Shown: in pieces, positions 1 to 9,754 of the stretch
Layout of the letters: the number at the start of each line of letters is the position of its first letter
Numbering within the stretch: position 1 is the stretch's first letter
Source of the DNA: Mycolicibacterium psychrotolerans
GTDB taxonomy: Bacteria; Actinomycetota; Actinomycetes; Mycobacteriales; Mycobacteriaceae
NCBI RefSeq assembly: GCF_010729305.1
Contig: NZ_AP022574.1
Location: 5,146,001-5,210,000, forward strand
Length of the DNA stretch: 64,000 nt
Direction: 5' to 3'
Position numbers and translations under genes: made by a program
The notes under the pieces: model-generated
Told to the model about the DNA's origin: nothing
The model's database searches: none
The model's input: the letters and a program-made list of their open reading frames with translations, nothing else

Positions 1-1415
1 AAGACCGTAAAACTCATCGTGAGGAAGTTCGAGGCCGGCGGCAACGCACCGCCACGGGCGGAGCGGGCCCACAACTACGATGCGGTGACCGATCTGGTCA
101 CCGAGCGTGCGAGAAGTCCCAGGGTCGGATGTCGGCCAAGCGAATGCTGCCGATCGCCCGCGCCGCCGGATATGAGGGATCGGCACGCAACTTCCGTCGC
201 CTGGTCGCCGAAGCGAAACTGTTGTGGCGCAACGAGCATCACCGTGGGCGCCGACCGGCGGTCTGGTCACCGGGTGAGTATCTGGTGATCGACTGGGCCC
301 AGGCCGCACCGGGATTGCTCCTGTTCTGCGCGGTGCTGGCGTTCTCCCGGTGGCGGTTCGTCGCCTTCGCCACCGACCAGAGGGCCTCCACCACGTTGGC
401 GTTGATCGCTGAAGCCTTCAACGCGATCGCCGGGGTTCCGGCGCGCGTGCTGGCCGACCGGATGGCCTGCCTCAAAGGCGGCGTGGTCGCCAACGTGGTG
501 ATCCCCACCGCTGAATACACTCGACTGGCAAGCCATTATGGCTTCGCGCCGGACTTCTGCCACGCCTCGGATCCCGAATCCAAGGGCATCGTCGAGAACC
601 TGTGTGGCTACGCCCAACGCGACCTGGCGGTGCCCATGCTCACCGAGGCCAAGATCGCTGGAGTGCCGGTGGACCTACAGTCTGCGAACGCCGCAGCCAG
701 AGCGTGGTGCGTCGAGGTCAACGCTGCGATTCACTCGGAGATCTAGGCCATTCCCGATGAACGATTAATCATCGAACGGGAAGTGCTGCAACCACTACCG
801 TCGCTACGGTTGCAGATCGGGGCGCCACCGGTGCTCCGCAAGGTCGACCGACTGTCGTGTGTCCGGTATGCCTCGGCCCGCTACTCGGTACCCACTCGAC
901 TCATCGGAGCCAGCGTGGCGATGGTGCTCGATCACGGCGCGGTCTGCCTGGTCGAACCCAGCACCGGGATGATCGTGGCCGAGCATAAACTCGCAGCACC
1001 AGGTAGCGCCTCGATCCTGGACGCGCACTACGACGGGCCACGACCAGCGCCGCATCGCGGCCCACGCCCCAGGACGGGGACTGAGCAGCAGTTCTGTGCC
1101 TTGGGTACTGATGCCGAAGCGTTCCTCATCGGTGCAGCAGCGATCGGCAACACCCGCCTGGGCTCCGAGCTGGAAGTCCTACTCGGGTTGGGCGCCGCTC
1201 ACGGCACGGACGCCGTGACCGCGGCGCTGCGCCGGGCGGTTGCGTTCCGGCGGTTGCGTGCCGCTGACGTGCGCTCCATCCTGGCCGCCGGCGCCGGAAC
1301 CCCTCAACCACGCACCGCTGGGGATGCGTTGATCCTGGACCTACCGGTCGCTCCGACCCGATCGTTGGATGCCTACACGGTCATCCCGACCGCTGACGGC
1401 GGGGTTACGTCATGA
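1..1415 (+). pseudogene. istA: IstA transposase, disrupted (5' end outside window)
   Basis: IstA is the DDE recombinase of IS21 elements. The core domain is readable from 129 to 743 (for example VIDWAQ near 288 and ADRMACLKGG near 450), and the C-terminal part from about 747 to 1415. Two lesions are visible. Near position 108 the protein moves from frame 1 (upstream residues PPRAERAHNYDAVTDLV) to frame 3. At 744-746 a TAG interrupts the reading frame, and the same frame continues directly with AIPDERLIIEREVLQPLPS, typical of IstA. The 3' end overlaps istB by ATGA. Suppression of the amber codon would not repair the upstream frameshift. Both lesions are seen directly in the sequence. Confidence 0.85.
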
Positions 1416-2221
1416 CCACCACACCATCCAAACTGGCCAAAGCCGTTGCACCCCTTTCGGTTCCTCCGCTGGCTGCGGATCTTGACGCCGGGTTACGGCG
1501 ACTCAAGCTGGCCGCGATCCGGCGCACCGCACCCGACGTGCTGATCACCGCGAAGACCCAACACTGGACACCCAAAGAGGTGTTGCGGACCCTGGTCGAG
1601 ACCGAGTTGGCGGCCCGGGACGCCTCCAACGTCGTCAACCGGCTCAAAGCCGCCGGCTTCCCGGTCACCAAGACACTTGAGTCGTTCGACGTGACAGTCT
1701 CCTCGATTCAACCGAAGGTCTTCGACTACCTCTCCAGTCTGGATTGGATTCGCACACAACAAAATCTGGCCATGATCGGACCCGCCGGGACGGGCAAGTC
1801 GCATACCCTGATCGGCCTCGGCGTGGCTGCCATCCATGCCGGTCACAAGGTCCGCTACTTCACCGCTGCCGATCTCGTGGAAACCCTCTACCGCGGCCTG
1901 GCCGACAACACCGTCGGCAAGATCATCGAATCCCTACTGCGGGTCGACCTGATCATCCTCGACGAGCTGGGCCTCGCCCCGCACGACGACACCGCAACCC
2001 AGCTGCTGTTCCGCCTCGTCGCCGGCGCCTACGAACGCCGATCCCTGGCCATCGGCTCGCACTGGCCATTCCAAGAATGGGACCGATTCCTGCCCGAGCA
2101 GACCACCGCGGTCAGCATCCTCGACCGGCTCCTGCACCACGCCACCGTCGTCATCACCGACGGCCAGTCCTACCGCATGAAGGACGCCCAACACCGGAAG
2201 GAGACACCTCAACCGAACTGA
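1412..2221 (+). CDS. istB: IstB-like transposition helper ATPase
   Basis: This 269-residue AAA+ ATPase is the IS21 helper that remodels target DNA and loads IstA. The Walker A motif is GPAGTGKSH and Walker B is LIILDELGL. The start overlaps the istA stop (ATGA), as in other IS21 elements, indicating translational coupling. Length matches the family (about 250-270 residues) and no lesion is seen, so the ATPase can probably still be made although its partner is broken. The terminal repeats lie only 18 nt downstream of the stop codon. Confidence 0.93.
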   Translation: MTTTPSKLAKAVAPLSVPPLAADLDAGLRRLKLAAIRRTAPDVLITAKTQHWTPKEVLRTLVETELAARDASNVVNRLKAAGFPVTKTLESFDVTVSSIQPKVFDYLSSLDWIRTQQNLAMIGPAGTGKSHTLIGLGVAAIHAGHKVRYFTAADLVETLYRGLADNTVGKIIESLLRVDLIILDELGLAPHDDTATQLLFRLVAGAYERRSLAIGSHWPFQEWDRFLPEQTTAVSILDRLLHHATVVITDGQSYRMKDAQHRKETPQPN

Positions 2222-2238
2222 GAATCACCGCATGGGGT

Positions 2239-2281
2239 GGGTACTTTTATCTGGCCACCAGCGGGTACTTCCACTTGGCCA
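2239..2281 (+). repeat. IS21 right-end terminal repeats (two 19-bp copies)
   Basis: Two near-identical 19-mers, GGGTACTTTTATCTGGCCA at 2239-2257 and GGGTACTTCCACTTGGCCA at 2263-2281, stand 24 bp apart just after istB. Tandem sub-terminal repeats of this kind are the IstA binding sites of IS21 elements. The sequence TTGACA follows, giving a probable element end at about 2287. Confidence 0.75.
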
Positions 2282-2287
2282 TTGACA

Positions 2288-3045
2288 GGCGGCACGCTGC
2301 ATCGATCAACCCCCGCTGAGGTCGAATCACATTGCTAAGCGCAAGCGAACGCGACGAGCAGAGTCCCAGCCGAGCCCAAGGGCCACCGAGACCGACAAGA
2401 CTTCGACTAGACACCAATTCGTGGGAGGCAGCCAAGTCGAGACTGTAGTCGACGCCGGGCACTTGACGGGTAATGATTCGTCTTTTCAACGAGCTGGATG
2501 GCCAGAATGGCTGCGGCCGCGAGAAACAGCCCGGTGCCGATGCCTTCGTCGACAATGTCGGCCGCTTGGAGCGCCCGCTGAGTATCGCCGAGCCTAGACG
2601 GGCACGACGCTGCGGCGTACCACCGCAATCGACCTCGCTCCGGTGGACGATGTGGGCGCCATTTGGGTGGGTATTTGCAATCGCAAACGGGGCTTGTCAG
2701 CGCGCAACCTGGTAGCGACCACAATAGCCCATACCAGATTCACGATCCGATCTACAAAGCAAGTTCACTTTTACCGAAGACGAGCAACTGTCAAACTACA
2801 CGAGCTGGTAACCCAGGCAGAGTCACTAAATGCATCGCCTTGGTTCGCGACGTCCATCCAGCGAATAACCAGCCCTTAGCGGTCCCTTGCCGCCGAACAA
2901 TTACCTAGCCCTGACCTTTCAGGGATCCATCAATCCGGGCGTCTTCCTGATCAACGACCGTCGAATTGGTCTATGAATAAGCCTACCCATCCACAACGAC
3001 GCGCCCGCGTGGCGGCCGAGCGAGCACCCAGAGCGCTTAAAGCCT
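2288..3045. other. Non-coding, lower-GC stretch between the IS21 end and the first polysaccharide gene
   Basis: About 760 bp with no reading frame that I recognise or that shows typical mycobacterial codon use. Composition is clearly poorer in G+C than the region after 12.5 kb. Short open frames on both strands (for example 2643-2879) give no recognisable protein. It may be decayed DNA at the junction of the insertion sequence and the acquired polysaccharide block. Confidence 0.6.
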
Positions 3046-4509
3046 TTATCGATGATTGGCTTTGTCGTCAATCAGCGCGTTACGCTTTTCCCAGCGATGC
3101 GACTGACTTCTTGACGGAGCCTTCAGAGGCCCTCGCCAGTTCAGTAAGCCGCCGCTCGTGGCGCGCCGAAGCGCGAAATGGCGTGAACTGAACCGCACAA
3201 AAAGTAGCAGGGCGAGAAGCCAAAATCCGTTACTTATGACGCGAATCTGGAAAGGGCTTATAAAAGCAAATATAAGGCATGAAATCGAGACATAGCTAGC
3301 AGCTATCAGACCGATATAGGTCTTCCCTGCAAGCGATCGGTCGTAAACTTTCCGGGCGACGAATCCGAGCAGCCCGACGAACAAGATGCCGAAAAGCCCG
3401 AAGTCGATCCCTAAATCACGAATTCCCGTGCTCCAGGGGTTGAGTCCCCAACCTTCATACCGCATGATTGCTGCAATATCCAAACGAGTCTGCTGCCATG
3501 GAGTCACGCTGTCGCTAAACGCGCCGGAAACCTGACTTGCCTGCGTAAAGTTATACAGACCCAGCCTGTACCAGGATAAAGCGGATGTATCCGTTACGAA
3601 AAAGTTCAGTTTGTCGAGCGACGTCGAAAAATAGCTTGTGGAGTACGCAAACACTTCAAGCCATGACATCCCAGGCACTTCCGACGTGGACTTGACCCAA
3701 TCACTGAAATGCGCATCACCGGAGTAGCGGAGTGATCGCTCGACCGAACCGGCTAGAAGTGGATTCCGTTGTGTTGGAAAGACGACAAAAAAGTAGAAAC
3801 ACAATAGGCCCCCGATTGTTAGCCGCCTGACCGTTAGAATGCGGCGCAGCGACTGGCCCCCATAGACTAGCGAAGCGCTCACTAATAAACACAGTGCTAA
3901 AACTGCCAGCGAGAATCGACCAGCCAGAAGGAATGAATCGAGTACGACGACAACAGCCCCGATGGCGGAGGCCACTTGTAAAAACCGAAGCTTGAATCGG
4001 GTCGCATAGGGAAAGAGCGTCGCGAGCGCCAAGCACGAGACGATGCCCACAGACCGCACAGGACTGACATCAACATTCCCGCTCGCGAAGTCATCCCAGA
4101 AGTCATTTCGAACACGACTCGACTCGGTCGTAAAATTCGTTAGGACCGCGAAACCGCCTCCATAAAGATCTTTCACTATCCAGAAGACGCCGATGCCAGC
4201 GAGCGCGCATAACACGCCGATAGTCGTACGATCGCACGCTGGATCGGGTGCCTGAAGATCCGGACGGTGCGGAGCGCGAGAACCGCCGGCTAGAGAAGCT
4301 CCGATAACGAACGAAACTAACGTCGCGAGTACCAAGATGAAGGTGGTAGTCGAGAATGGCTGTTCGTATATCACCATTCCACTCACAGCCATACCCAGCA
4401 CAATGAGCCAACCCCCCAAAAACATTTGAACCGGGTTGAATGCACCTAGACCCCTGGACGCATACAGGAGAGCGCAGGTCACGGCGAGCAAGATGAACTG
4501 TAGGAACAT
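3046..4509 (-). CDS. Wzy-like polysaccharide polymerase (multi-pass membrane protein)
   Basis: A 487-residue integral membrane protein with roughly ten or more hydrophobic segments and a large loop around residues 240-330, the architecture of O-antigen/oligosaccharide repeat-unit polymerases. Such proteins join lipid-linked repeat units on the outer face of the membrane. The assignment rests on topology and on its neighbours (family 4 glycosyltransferase, FkbM methyltransferase, chain-length kinase) because Wzy proteins share little sequence. G+C is low: line-by-line reading around 3.25 kb gives about 40%, against about 70% in accD5. This suggests transfer from another lineage. The polar C-terminal tail after about residue 450 is rich in Arg and Ser. 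Start is ATG at 4509. Confidence 0.75.
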   Translation of the reverse strand: MFLQFILLAVTCALLYASRGLGAFNPVQMFLGGWLIVLGMAVSGMVIYEQPFSTTTFILVLATLVSFVIGASLAGGSRAPHRPDLQAPDPACDRTTIGVLCALAGIGVFWIVKDLYGGGFAVLTNFTTESSRVRNDFWDDFASGNVDVSPVRSVGIVSCLALATLFPYATRFKLRFLQVASAIGAVVVVLDSFLLAGRFSLAVLALCLLVSASLVYGGQSLRRILTVRRLTIGGLLCFYFFVVFPTQRNPLLAGSVERSLRYSGDAHFSDWVKSTSEVPGMSWLEVFAYSTSYFSTSLDKLNFFVTDTSALSWYRLGLYNFTQASQVSGAFSDSVTPWQQTRLDIAAIMRYEGWGLNPWSTGIRDLGIDFGLFGILFVGLLGFVARKVYDRSLAGKTYIGLIAASYVSISCLIFAFISPFQIRVISNGFWLLALLLFVRFSSRHFALRRATSGGLLNWRGPLKAPSRSQSHRWEKRNALIDDKANHR

Positions 4510-4848
4510 TGTGAGTCAGACTCTACCGCAGAAACGCTGCACGATCGGCCTAGAACTCGGAATGGAGCAGCCGTTCGCGGGTCGAAGCTTGTTGCAGTCC
4601 ATGGGCCGAGCACGCGATGTTCCAAGCATACTGAAGCTTACCGATGCTGCTAATTGCTCCTTTGTACAATGTTCGCCGGATCCAAGCCTCTTGCTGCGCC
4701 CTGTCACGACTCCTCGGACGCGGCCGAGAGGAAAGCGGGTGGTCCTGCGAAGCAGTTCAGTGTCATCGAGATTGCTATTGTTCCCGGGCTTCCAGCGAAT
4801 TCGAGATATACCAGGTAAAGCAGCTCACGGGCATGTCTGAGCGTGCTG
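4510..4848. other. Intergenic region upstream of the Wzy-like gene
   Basis: 339 bp between the stop of the glycosyltransferase gene (4849) and the start of the Wzy-like gene (4509), both on the minus strand. No convincing gene is seen. It presumably holds the promoter of the Wzy-like gene, but I cannot point to a defined -10/-35 pair. The gap indicates that the polymerase is not tightly coupled to the upstream genes. Confidence 0.5.
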
Positions 4849-6162
4849 TTAGACGGTCTTCAAAGTTTCGGCGACTAGCGCCAGCCAATGTCGCATTGCG
4901 GCGCTCTGGTCGAGTACCGTCTCTCGATATCTCCGACCGTTTGCACCGTATTGATTCGCAACGTCAGCATTAGCTGCAATGGAAAGTACTGCCTCCAAGA
5001 GATCGGCCGCTTCACCAGCGCGAACAATTTCCCCGGCTCCGGCTGCACGGACCTCCGAAGCGGTAATACCTTCGCAGTCCGTCGCTGCAACCACGGGCCT
5101 GCCAGCATCGAAGTAGGACGTCAGCTTACTTGGTACTGCCATCGCGGCAACACCAGGCTTCTCGTTGACGATCAAAACATCCGCTGCTTGTAGCGCGAGA
5201 CGATAGTCTTCATCCTCAAGGGGATCGACGAAACTGAGCCTAGTAATACCGCGCGCTCGCCGTTCCAGGGCCAGCCGCTCTCCACCATCGCCCACAAGAA
5301 TGAAATGCACGCGATCGGCACGCTCATCGGCCAAGCGAGCCGCATCCACGACATTCTCCAACCCCTGCTTCGCGCCCATATTGCCCGTATGCACGGCCAA
5401 GACGGTGTTTCCAGGCCATCCAAGTGCAGCCTTGGCTGTCTCATGATCAACGGGATCCGAGTGCGGCAGATGTGTCCAATTGCGCAATACGACGATCTTT
5501 GATCGACGTACACCCAAAACTGATTGTGCATAATTGGCGAAACGTTCATGGATCACAACGACGACGTCGGCTGCGGCAAGAGTCTTCGATTCCAACCCAC
5601 GGGTCACCCGCCGTACTAGCCAACCGCCTTCCCCTGTTTCGCTCATACCAAGGGAATAGAGGTCCTGAACCCAGACAATCAATTTCGGAGTCGACGGCAT
5701 CAGCCGAAGCCTCAGCACTGCAAGCGCAGTAGAGAAAAGAGACGGCGACACGGCTATCACGGCATCTGGACTTCGCCAGCGTGCGAACACCAGGCGGACG
5801 CCGAATGATAATTCGGACAGCAGCCGCCGTACGCCGCGCGGCGGTCTCGCCACAAGATGAAGCCGGCGAAGTACCCGCACACCTTCCTGCCACTCGGAGC
5901 GCGTCCATTGTCCGTAACCTGGACGAATTTTCCATTCTGGGTAGTGGGGGTGCGCTACATGGCAGGTCACCGAGTAACCAGCTGCCGCCAGACCGCGCGC
6001 GAGCGCACCGGTATAGGGGGCAATGCCCGTCGGTTCGGGGGGGTAGTTAATACTCGCCACAGAAACTTTGTTGAGCGCATCCACGCGAAGAAGCCTACCG
6101 CCCCGGCGTTCCTTTGTTTGCCGATGCTTCCGAGACGTCGGGATATTTCCTTTGATCGACAT
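4849..6162 (-). CDS. Family 4 glycosyltransferase (WcaI/WbuB-like)
   Basis: 437 residues. The N-terminal part contains SVASINYPPEPTGIAPYTG, the classic start of WcaI/WbuB-type GT4 enzymes with the Gly-rich turn that contacts the acceptor. The C-terminal Rossmann half carries HTGNMGAKQGLENV and the sugar-nucleotide binding region with VPSKLTSYFDAGRPVVA. These enzymes add a sugar or amino sugar to a lipid-linked intermediate at the inner membrane face. I chose the ATG at 6162, preceded by AGGACAGG. An open frame runs upstream to 6369 but overlaps the neighbouring gene, and a later GTG close to the VSVASINYPP motif would give a more typical N-terminus. Composition is intermediate, like the rest of this block. 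Confidence 0.87.
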   Translation of the reverse strand: MSIKGNIPTSRKHRQTKERRGGRLLRVDALNKVSVASINYPPEPTGIAPYTGALARGLAAAGYSVTCHVAHPHYPEWKIRPGYGQWTRSEWQEGVRVLRRLHLVARPPRGVRRLLSELSFGVRLVFARWRSPDAVIAVSPSLFSTALAVLRLRLMPSTPKLIVWVQDLYSLGMSETGEGGWLVRRVTRGLESKTLAAADVVVVIHERFANYAQSVLGVRRSKIVVLRNWTHLPHSDPVDHETAKAALGWPGNTVLAVHTGNMGAKQGLENVVDAARLADERADRVHFILVGDGGERLALERRARGITRLSFVDPLEDEDYRLALQAADVLIVNEKPGVAAMAVPSKLTSYFDAGRPVVAATDCEGITASEVRAAGAGEIVRAGEAADLLEAVLSIAANADVANQYGANGRRYRETVLDQSAAMRHWLALVAETLKTV

Positions 6163-6202
6163 ACTACCTGTCCTGCTCAATAACAATCGTCCGCGGGAAG
6201 GC

Positions 6203-7075
6203 TCATCCACCGAAGTCAGTAATTCGCGCTCCACGGACGCTGACGTCGGCAGCGAAGACTGCGCCCGCGTCCGGCTCGGTGCTGTCGTCGAGATTCTTAC
6301 GAGAAGTGGTAATGAACAATCGGTCCATATCGGATCCCCCGAAAGCACACGAACTGACTTGAGACACACCTGGGACAGTCACCACGTCTACAAGCACCCC
6401 CGAGTCGTCGTAATGGTTTATAGATGCTCCGCCCCACATCGCCACCCAAAGTCCATCGTTCTCGTCGATTGCCATTCCGTCCGGAAAGCCGGCCTCATCG
6501 TCCACCCGAATATGTGGCCGCCGCCTTGACCAACTGCCTGAACGGTCGTCGACGTCGAAAACGTCGACGCGCCGCGTAGGCGTGTCGATATAGAACACCC
6601 GTGAACCGTCTCGGGACCACTGCACACCGTTCGATATAGAAATCGATGAGATAAGAGTTGTGACGTTGCCATTCGGAGTTACCCTGTACAGCGAGCCCTT
6701 TCCTGGGCTCTCGTCATAAGCCATCGTGCCAATTATGAGATTGCCGAGCGGGTCGCAGCCCCCATCATTGGAGCGGATAGCCAGATCGGTCGTCAGGGTC
6801 GCCAAGCTGCGAAAGTCCAGAAGATCGTCGTCCGTTAGAAAGATTTCCCGCTCGCCACCAATGACGAAACCCGCGCCGGCACGGCGTCGTACCACGGTTG
6901 CAGCACCGCCGGGCACAGTATTGATTTTCAAGTCGTCAGGCGAAAGAATCTCCACGACCGATGCTGACAGGACGTCGACACACATCAACCGCTCGCGGCG
7001 CCAATCCCAGAAAGGACCCTCTCCATGGTACGCGAAGGGAGACGTATATCGTTCAGCGTGAATCACTGTGTCCAC
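6203..7075 (-). CDS. SMP-30/gluconolactonase-like beta-propeller protein
   Basis: A 290-residue protein with the SMP-30/regucalcin signature set: GEGPFWD near the N-terminus (metal-binding Glu), RSNDGGCDP, ISNGVQWS, FPDGMAIDENDGLWVAMWGG and a final SSCAFGG...LFITTSR. The family folds as a six-bladed metal-dependent propeller and includes sugar lactonases. A role in processing a sugar or sugar lactone fits its place among polysaccharide genes, but the substrate is unknown. The first codon is GTG at 7075. A GTG at 7066 lies better spaced behind GGAAGG and may be the true start. It is divergent from the FkbM gene and 40 nt upstream of the glycosyltransferase, probably co-transcribed with it. Confidence 0.82.
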   Translation of the reverse strand: MDTVIHAERYTSPFAYHGEGPFWDWRRERLMCVDVLSASVVEILSPDDLKINTVPGGAATVVRRRAGAGFVIGGEREIFLTDDDLLDFRSLATLTTDLAIRSNDGGCDPLGNLIIGTMAYDESPGKGSLYRVTPNGNVTTLISSISISNGVQWSRDGSRVFYIDTPTRRVDVFDVDDRSGSWSRRRPHIRVDDEAGFPDGMAIDENDGLWVAMWGGASINHYDDSGVLVDVVTVPGVSQVSSCAFGGSDMDRLFITTSRKNLDDSTEPDAGAVFAADVSVRGARITDFGG

Positions 7076-7166
7076 CTTCCGCCGCCGCGCGCCGCGAGCC
7101 CGACTCCCAGCGCCTCCGGGAAGCTCACCTCAGCATCTTTCCCATTATTCCTGTAGCGTGTACCTT

Positions 7167-7973
7167 GTGTCATCAGTACGCTCGAAAATCATTTCTGTAC
7201 TTCCTAGTTCGATTGCTAGCCAAGTTCGAGCCGTCAAGCGTCGTTTCATGCGAAACTTTATCGATGAGGCGGAAATCATCGCGCAACTCGCGCCAGACTC
7301 TACAGGCAACGGCCTAACATTAGTCGATGTGGGCGCGCATCACGGCGCAGTAACATCACTGTTCGTTGATAAAGGTTGGTCTGCGGTTGCTTATGAACCG
7401 GACCCGGCCAACAGAGAATTGTTTGAGCGCCGCATTGGTCGCCATCCGCGCGTGCAGTTGTCGAGCTCGGCCGTGTCAGATACGGGCGCGGAATCAGCGT
7501 CTTTGTTCACGTCCTCAGTGTCGACCGGGATCAGCACTCTGTCGGCATTTCACGACTCCCATATACCCACGGCTGCCGTAAAGGTGGTGACCCTAGCCGA
7601 GGACCTGCGCAGCAGGCGAATCGCCCGGGTCGACTTCCTGAAGATTGATATCGAGGGCTTCGACTTCTTTGCACTTAAGGGCTTCGACTGGAACTATGCA
7701 CCACGGTTCGTTCTCTTCGAGTTCGAAGACCGCAAGACAACAGCCCTGGGGTACTCCTTGGCGGATAGCAGCGAGTTCATGATTGCTCACGGCTATCACC
7801 TCGTCTACTCCGTCTGGGAGCCGATCGTGGAATATGGGCGACGCCATTTCTGGCGGGGTCTCTCGAGCACAATACCGGCTGATGCCGATAAATGCTGGGG
7901 CAATGTGCTGGCATTTTACGATGAAGCTGACGCGCTGCGCTGCACAAGTACATTTGGCCGTCGCCTGGTATGA
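7167..7973 (+). CDS. FkbM-family SAM-dependent methyltransferase
   Basis: The protein has the FkbM layout: SAM-binding LVDVGAHHGAVTSLF, the acidic end of strand 2 in AYEPDPANRELF, a middle VKVVTLAEDL region, and VDFLKIDIEGFDFFALKG, which is the family hallmark. FkbM enzymes O-methylate sugars or polyketides, so a methylated sugar in the polysaccharide is a reasonable inference. The open frame begins at 7068 but overlaps the divergent SMP-30 gene and encodes an Arg/Pro-rich stretch that looks non-coding. I prefer GTG 7167 (VSSVRSKIISVLPS), without a strong ribosome site. ATG 7248 is another option. It is the only plus-strand gene in this block. Confidence 0.82.
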   Translation: MSSVRSKIISVLPSSIASQVRAVKRRFMRNFIDEAEIIAQLAPDSTGNGLTLVDVGAHHGAVTSLFVDKGWSAVAYEPDPANRELFERRIGRHPRVQLSSSAVSDTGAESASLFTSSVSTGISTLSAFHDSHIPTAAVKVVTLAEDLRSRRIARVDFLKIDIEGFDFFALKGFDWNYAPRFVLFEFEDRKTTALGYSLADSSEFMIAHGYHLVYSVWEPIVEYGRRHFWRGLSSTIPADADKCWGNVLAFYDEADALRCTSTFGRRLV

Positions 7974-8108
7974 CGACGTCACAACAACAGCCGGACGCCA
8001 TTCCAACGGTAGACCGTCGCTGATGGGCTAAATGCTGCGGTCAACCCGTTGGGTCGGTCAAGCCAGCTTCCTGGGGCCGGACGAGCGGAGCGGCCAGCCC
8101 GATCAACA

Positions 8109-9599
8109 CTAGTCTGCGTCGGCACGCTTGCGCCGCTTCCCTGACGACTCCGCAACATCAACATTAGTTACCAACAAATCAGAAACGCTCGAGCGATCTT
8201 GCGTGGCCGGCCCAGTAAGTTCGCGAGGTTGCTGGCGACGGGCCGCGTCCTCGCCGTAATACCCGTATCCGTATCCGTAGGAGGCGCTTCCGCGCGTGGG
8301 CACCATTGTGAAGACTGCACCCAATACCGGAGCACCCACACTTTCAAGGCTTTCAACAGCGTGGATGAGCTGCTCACGTCGGGTGTGCCCGTAACGCGCC
8401 ATGATCAATACGCCGTCTGCGCCAGCCGCCAGTATTGCAGCGTCAGTGACCGCTAACAGGGGCGTTGAGTCGACTACTACATAGTCGAACTGCGCACGAA
8501 GCTCGCTCAACAGCTTTTTAGCCGATAAAGACGCAAGCAATTCGCTAGGGTTCGGAGGAACCGGTCCGGACGTGAGAACCGTCAGGTTCGGAAATCGTGT
8601 TTTCTGAAGTGCCTCGGATAGAGATGCGCTGCCACTAAGCACTGTACTGAAACCAACCGCACCAACCAGATCGAGATACTTATGCAGCATGGGACGACGC
8701 ATATCTCCGTCGACAAGGACAACGTTATGCTCAGCCTCTGCAAGCGAAAGTGCAATATTGATAGCCGTTGTCGACTTGCCCTCGTGGGGCATGGAGCTAG
8801 TAACCGAGATTACGCGTGGTGGATTGTCAACCGCTAGAAACTGCAAGTTCGTTCGCAGCTTTCGAAACCCTTCAGCAATTGCGGAATTGTCCCCGTCAAA
8901 GAAAATAGCTGCTTGCCTGCGCCGTTCTTTGTCGAGCGGAATGCTGCCGACTATGCCGGCGCCCGTCAGCTGTTCAAGCGTCTCGCGACTTTTCACAGTG
9001 TTATCTAGAAGATCGCGAATAAGGGCCAATCCGACACCGAGCACTACGCCCAAGACGAGGCCCATGCCGATGTTTCGCGCTGTTTTTGGTACCACGGCAT
9101 GGTCAGGAATCGTCGCCCTCTGTTCGACAACCACGCGTGCGTCCGGCCTCGCGCCATTCTCCGGAGTCTCCAGTTCTCGAACCATCGCGACGAACTCATC
9201 AGAGAGGGTATTGGCAATATCACGCGCGCGGACAGGTGACTTGTCGAGCACGTCCACATTGATCAGCACCGTGTCCGCCTTCGCGCTCGCCTTCACATTG
9301 GCTTGCAGATCTTTGGCGCTTGCGTCAAGGCCTAGCTTGTCTATCGTGCGTTGAGCGAGTGTCTCGCCTTCGATCAATTCGGCATAGGAAACCACGCGCT
9401 CCTGAGAGAACCGATTCCCCTGATATACATCAGACAATGACGATCCAGCACTGGTCGAGACGAAGAGCCGCGTAGACGCTTGATACAGCGGAGTGGTTAG
9501 TAGAGAGATGATAACTGCAGCTAGCAGCGACCCAATGATGGTTACGCACACCGTAATCCAACGAGTCCGCATTAATTTCACGAGATCTTGCAGATTCAA
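8109..9599 (-). CDS. Polysaccharide co-polymerase/bacterial tyrosine autokinase (Wzz + CapB-like fusion)
   Basis: 496 residues. The N-terminal Wzz domain has one membrane helix at about 17-37, a long periplasmic part, and a second helix at about 178-195. The cytoplasmic kinase has Walker A SSMPHEGKST (Lys 275), Walker A' VVLVDGDMRRP (293-303) and Walker B YVVVDSTPL. A C-terminal tyrosine cluster (Tyr 441, 443, 445, 447 and 448) provides autophosphorylation sites. All elements of an active BY-kinase are present; these proteins control chain length and export by cycling phosphorylation. The start is TTG 9599 with GGAGG seven bases upstream. The DUF4012 gene lies upstream on the same strand (156 nt gap). 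Confidence 0.92.
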   Translation of the reverse strand: MNLQDLVKLMRTRWITVCVTIIGSLLAAVIISLLTTPLYQASTRLFVSTSAGSSLSDVYQGNRFSQERVVSYAELIEGETLAQRTIDKLGLDASAKDLQANVKASAKADTVLINVDVLDKSPVRARDIANTLSDEFVAMVRELETPENGARPDARVVVEQRATIPDHAVVPKTARNIGMGLVLGVVLGVGLALIRDLLDNTVKSRETLEQLTGAGIVGSIPLDKERRRQAAIFFDGDNSAIAEGFRKLRTNLQFLAVDNPPRVISVTSSMPHEGKSTTAINIALSLAEAEHNVVLVDGDMRRPMLHKYLDLVGAVGFSTVLSGSASLSEALQKTRFPNLTVLTSGPVPPNPSELLASLSAKKLLSELRAQFDYVVVDSTPLLAVTDAAILAAGADGVLIMARYGHTRREQLIHAVESLESVGAPVLGAVFTMVPTRGSASYGYGYGYYGEDAARRQQPRELTGPATQDRSSVSDLLVTNVDVAESSGKRRKRADAD

Positions 9600-9754
9600 T
9601 TTAGAACCTCCAGAGCTATCTGCGAGGCCATCCAGCCCCTGTCAACTTGCTTACCCCGCAGTCGCGGTAACGGTCTTTTACGAAGGATGACGGAACCCCA
9701 CTGCTCCGATAATTGCAGAACACTCCAAGCGCGCACAGGTAGTCCACGCAAATC

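Larger units (their letters stand above)
1..2287 (+). mobile_element. IS21-family insertion sequence, left end outside window
   Basis: An istA-like transposase gene overlaps an istB-like ATPase gene by 4 nt, the standard IS21 organisation. After istB come two copies of a 19-bp terminal repeat and a CA end at about 2287. IS21 elements carry multiple terminal repeats bound by IstA and usually end in TG...CA. The left end lies before the window. istA carries a frameshift and an in-frame stop, so this copy should not transpose on its own unless a related IstA acts in trans. The exact right boundary is inferred. Confidence 0.85.

Noticed and set aside
2473..2908. Small frames in the low-GC spacer
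   Set aside because: Short, no ribosome site, no recognisable protein and inconsistent codon use.
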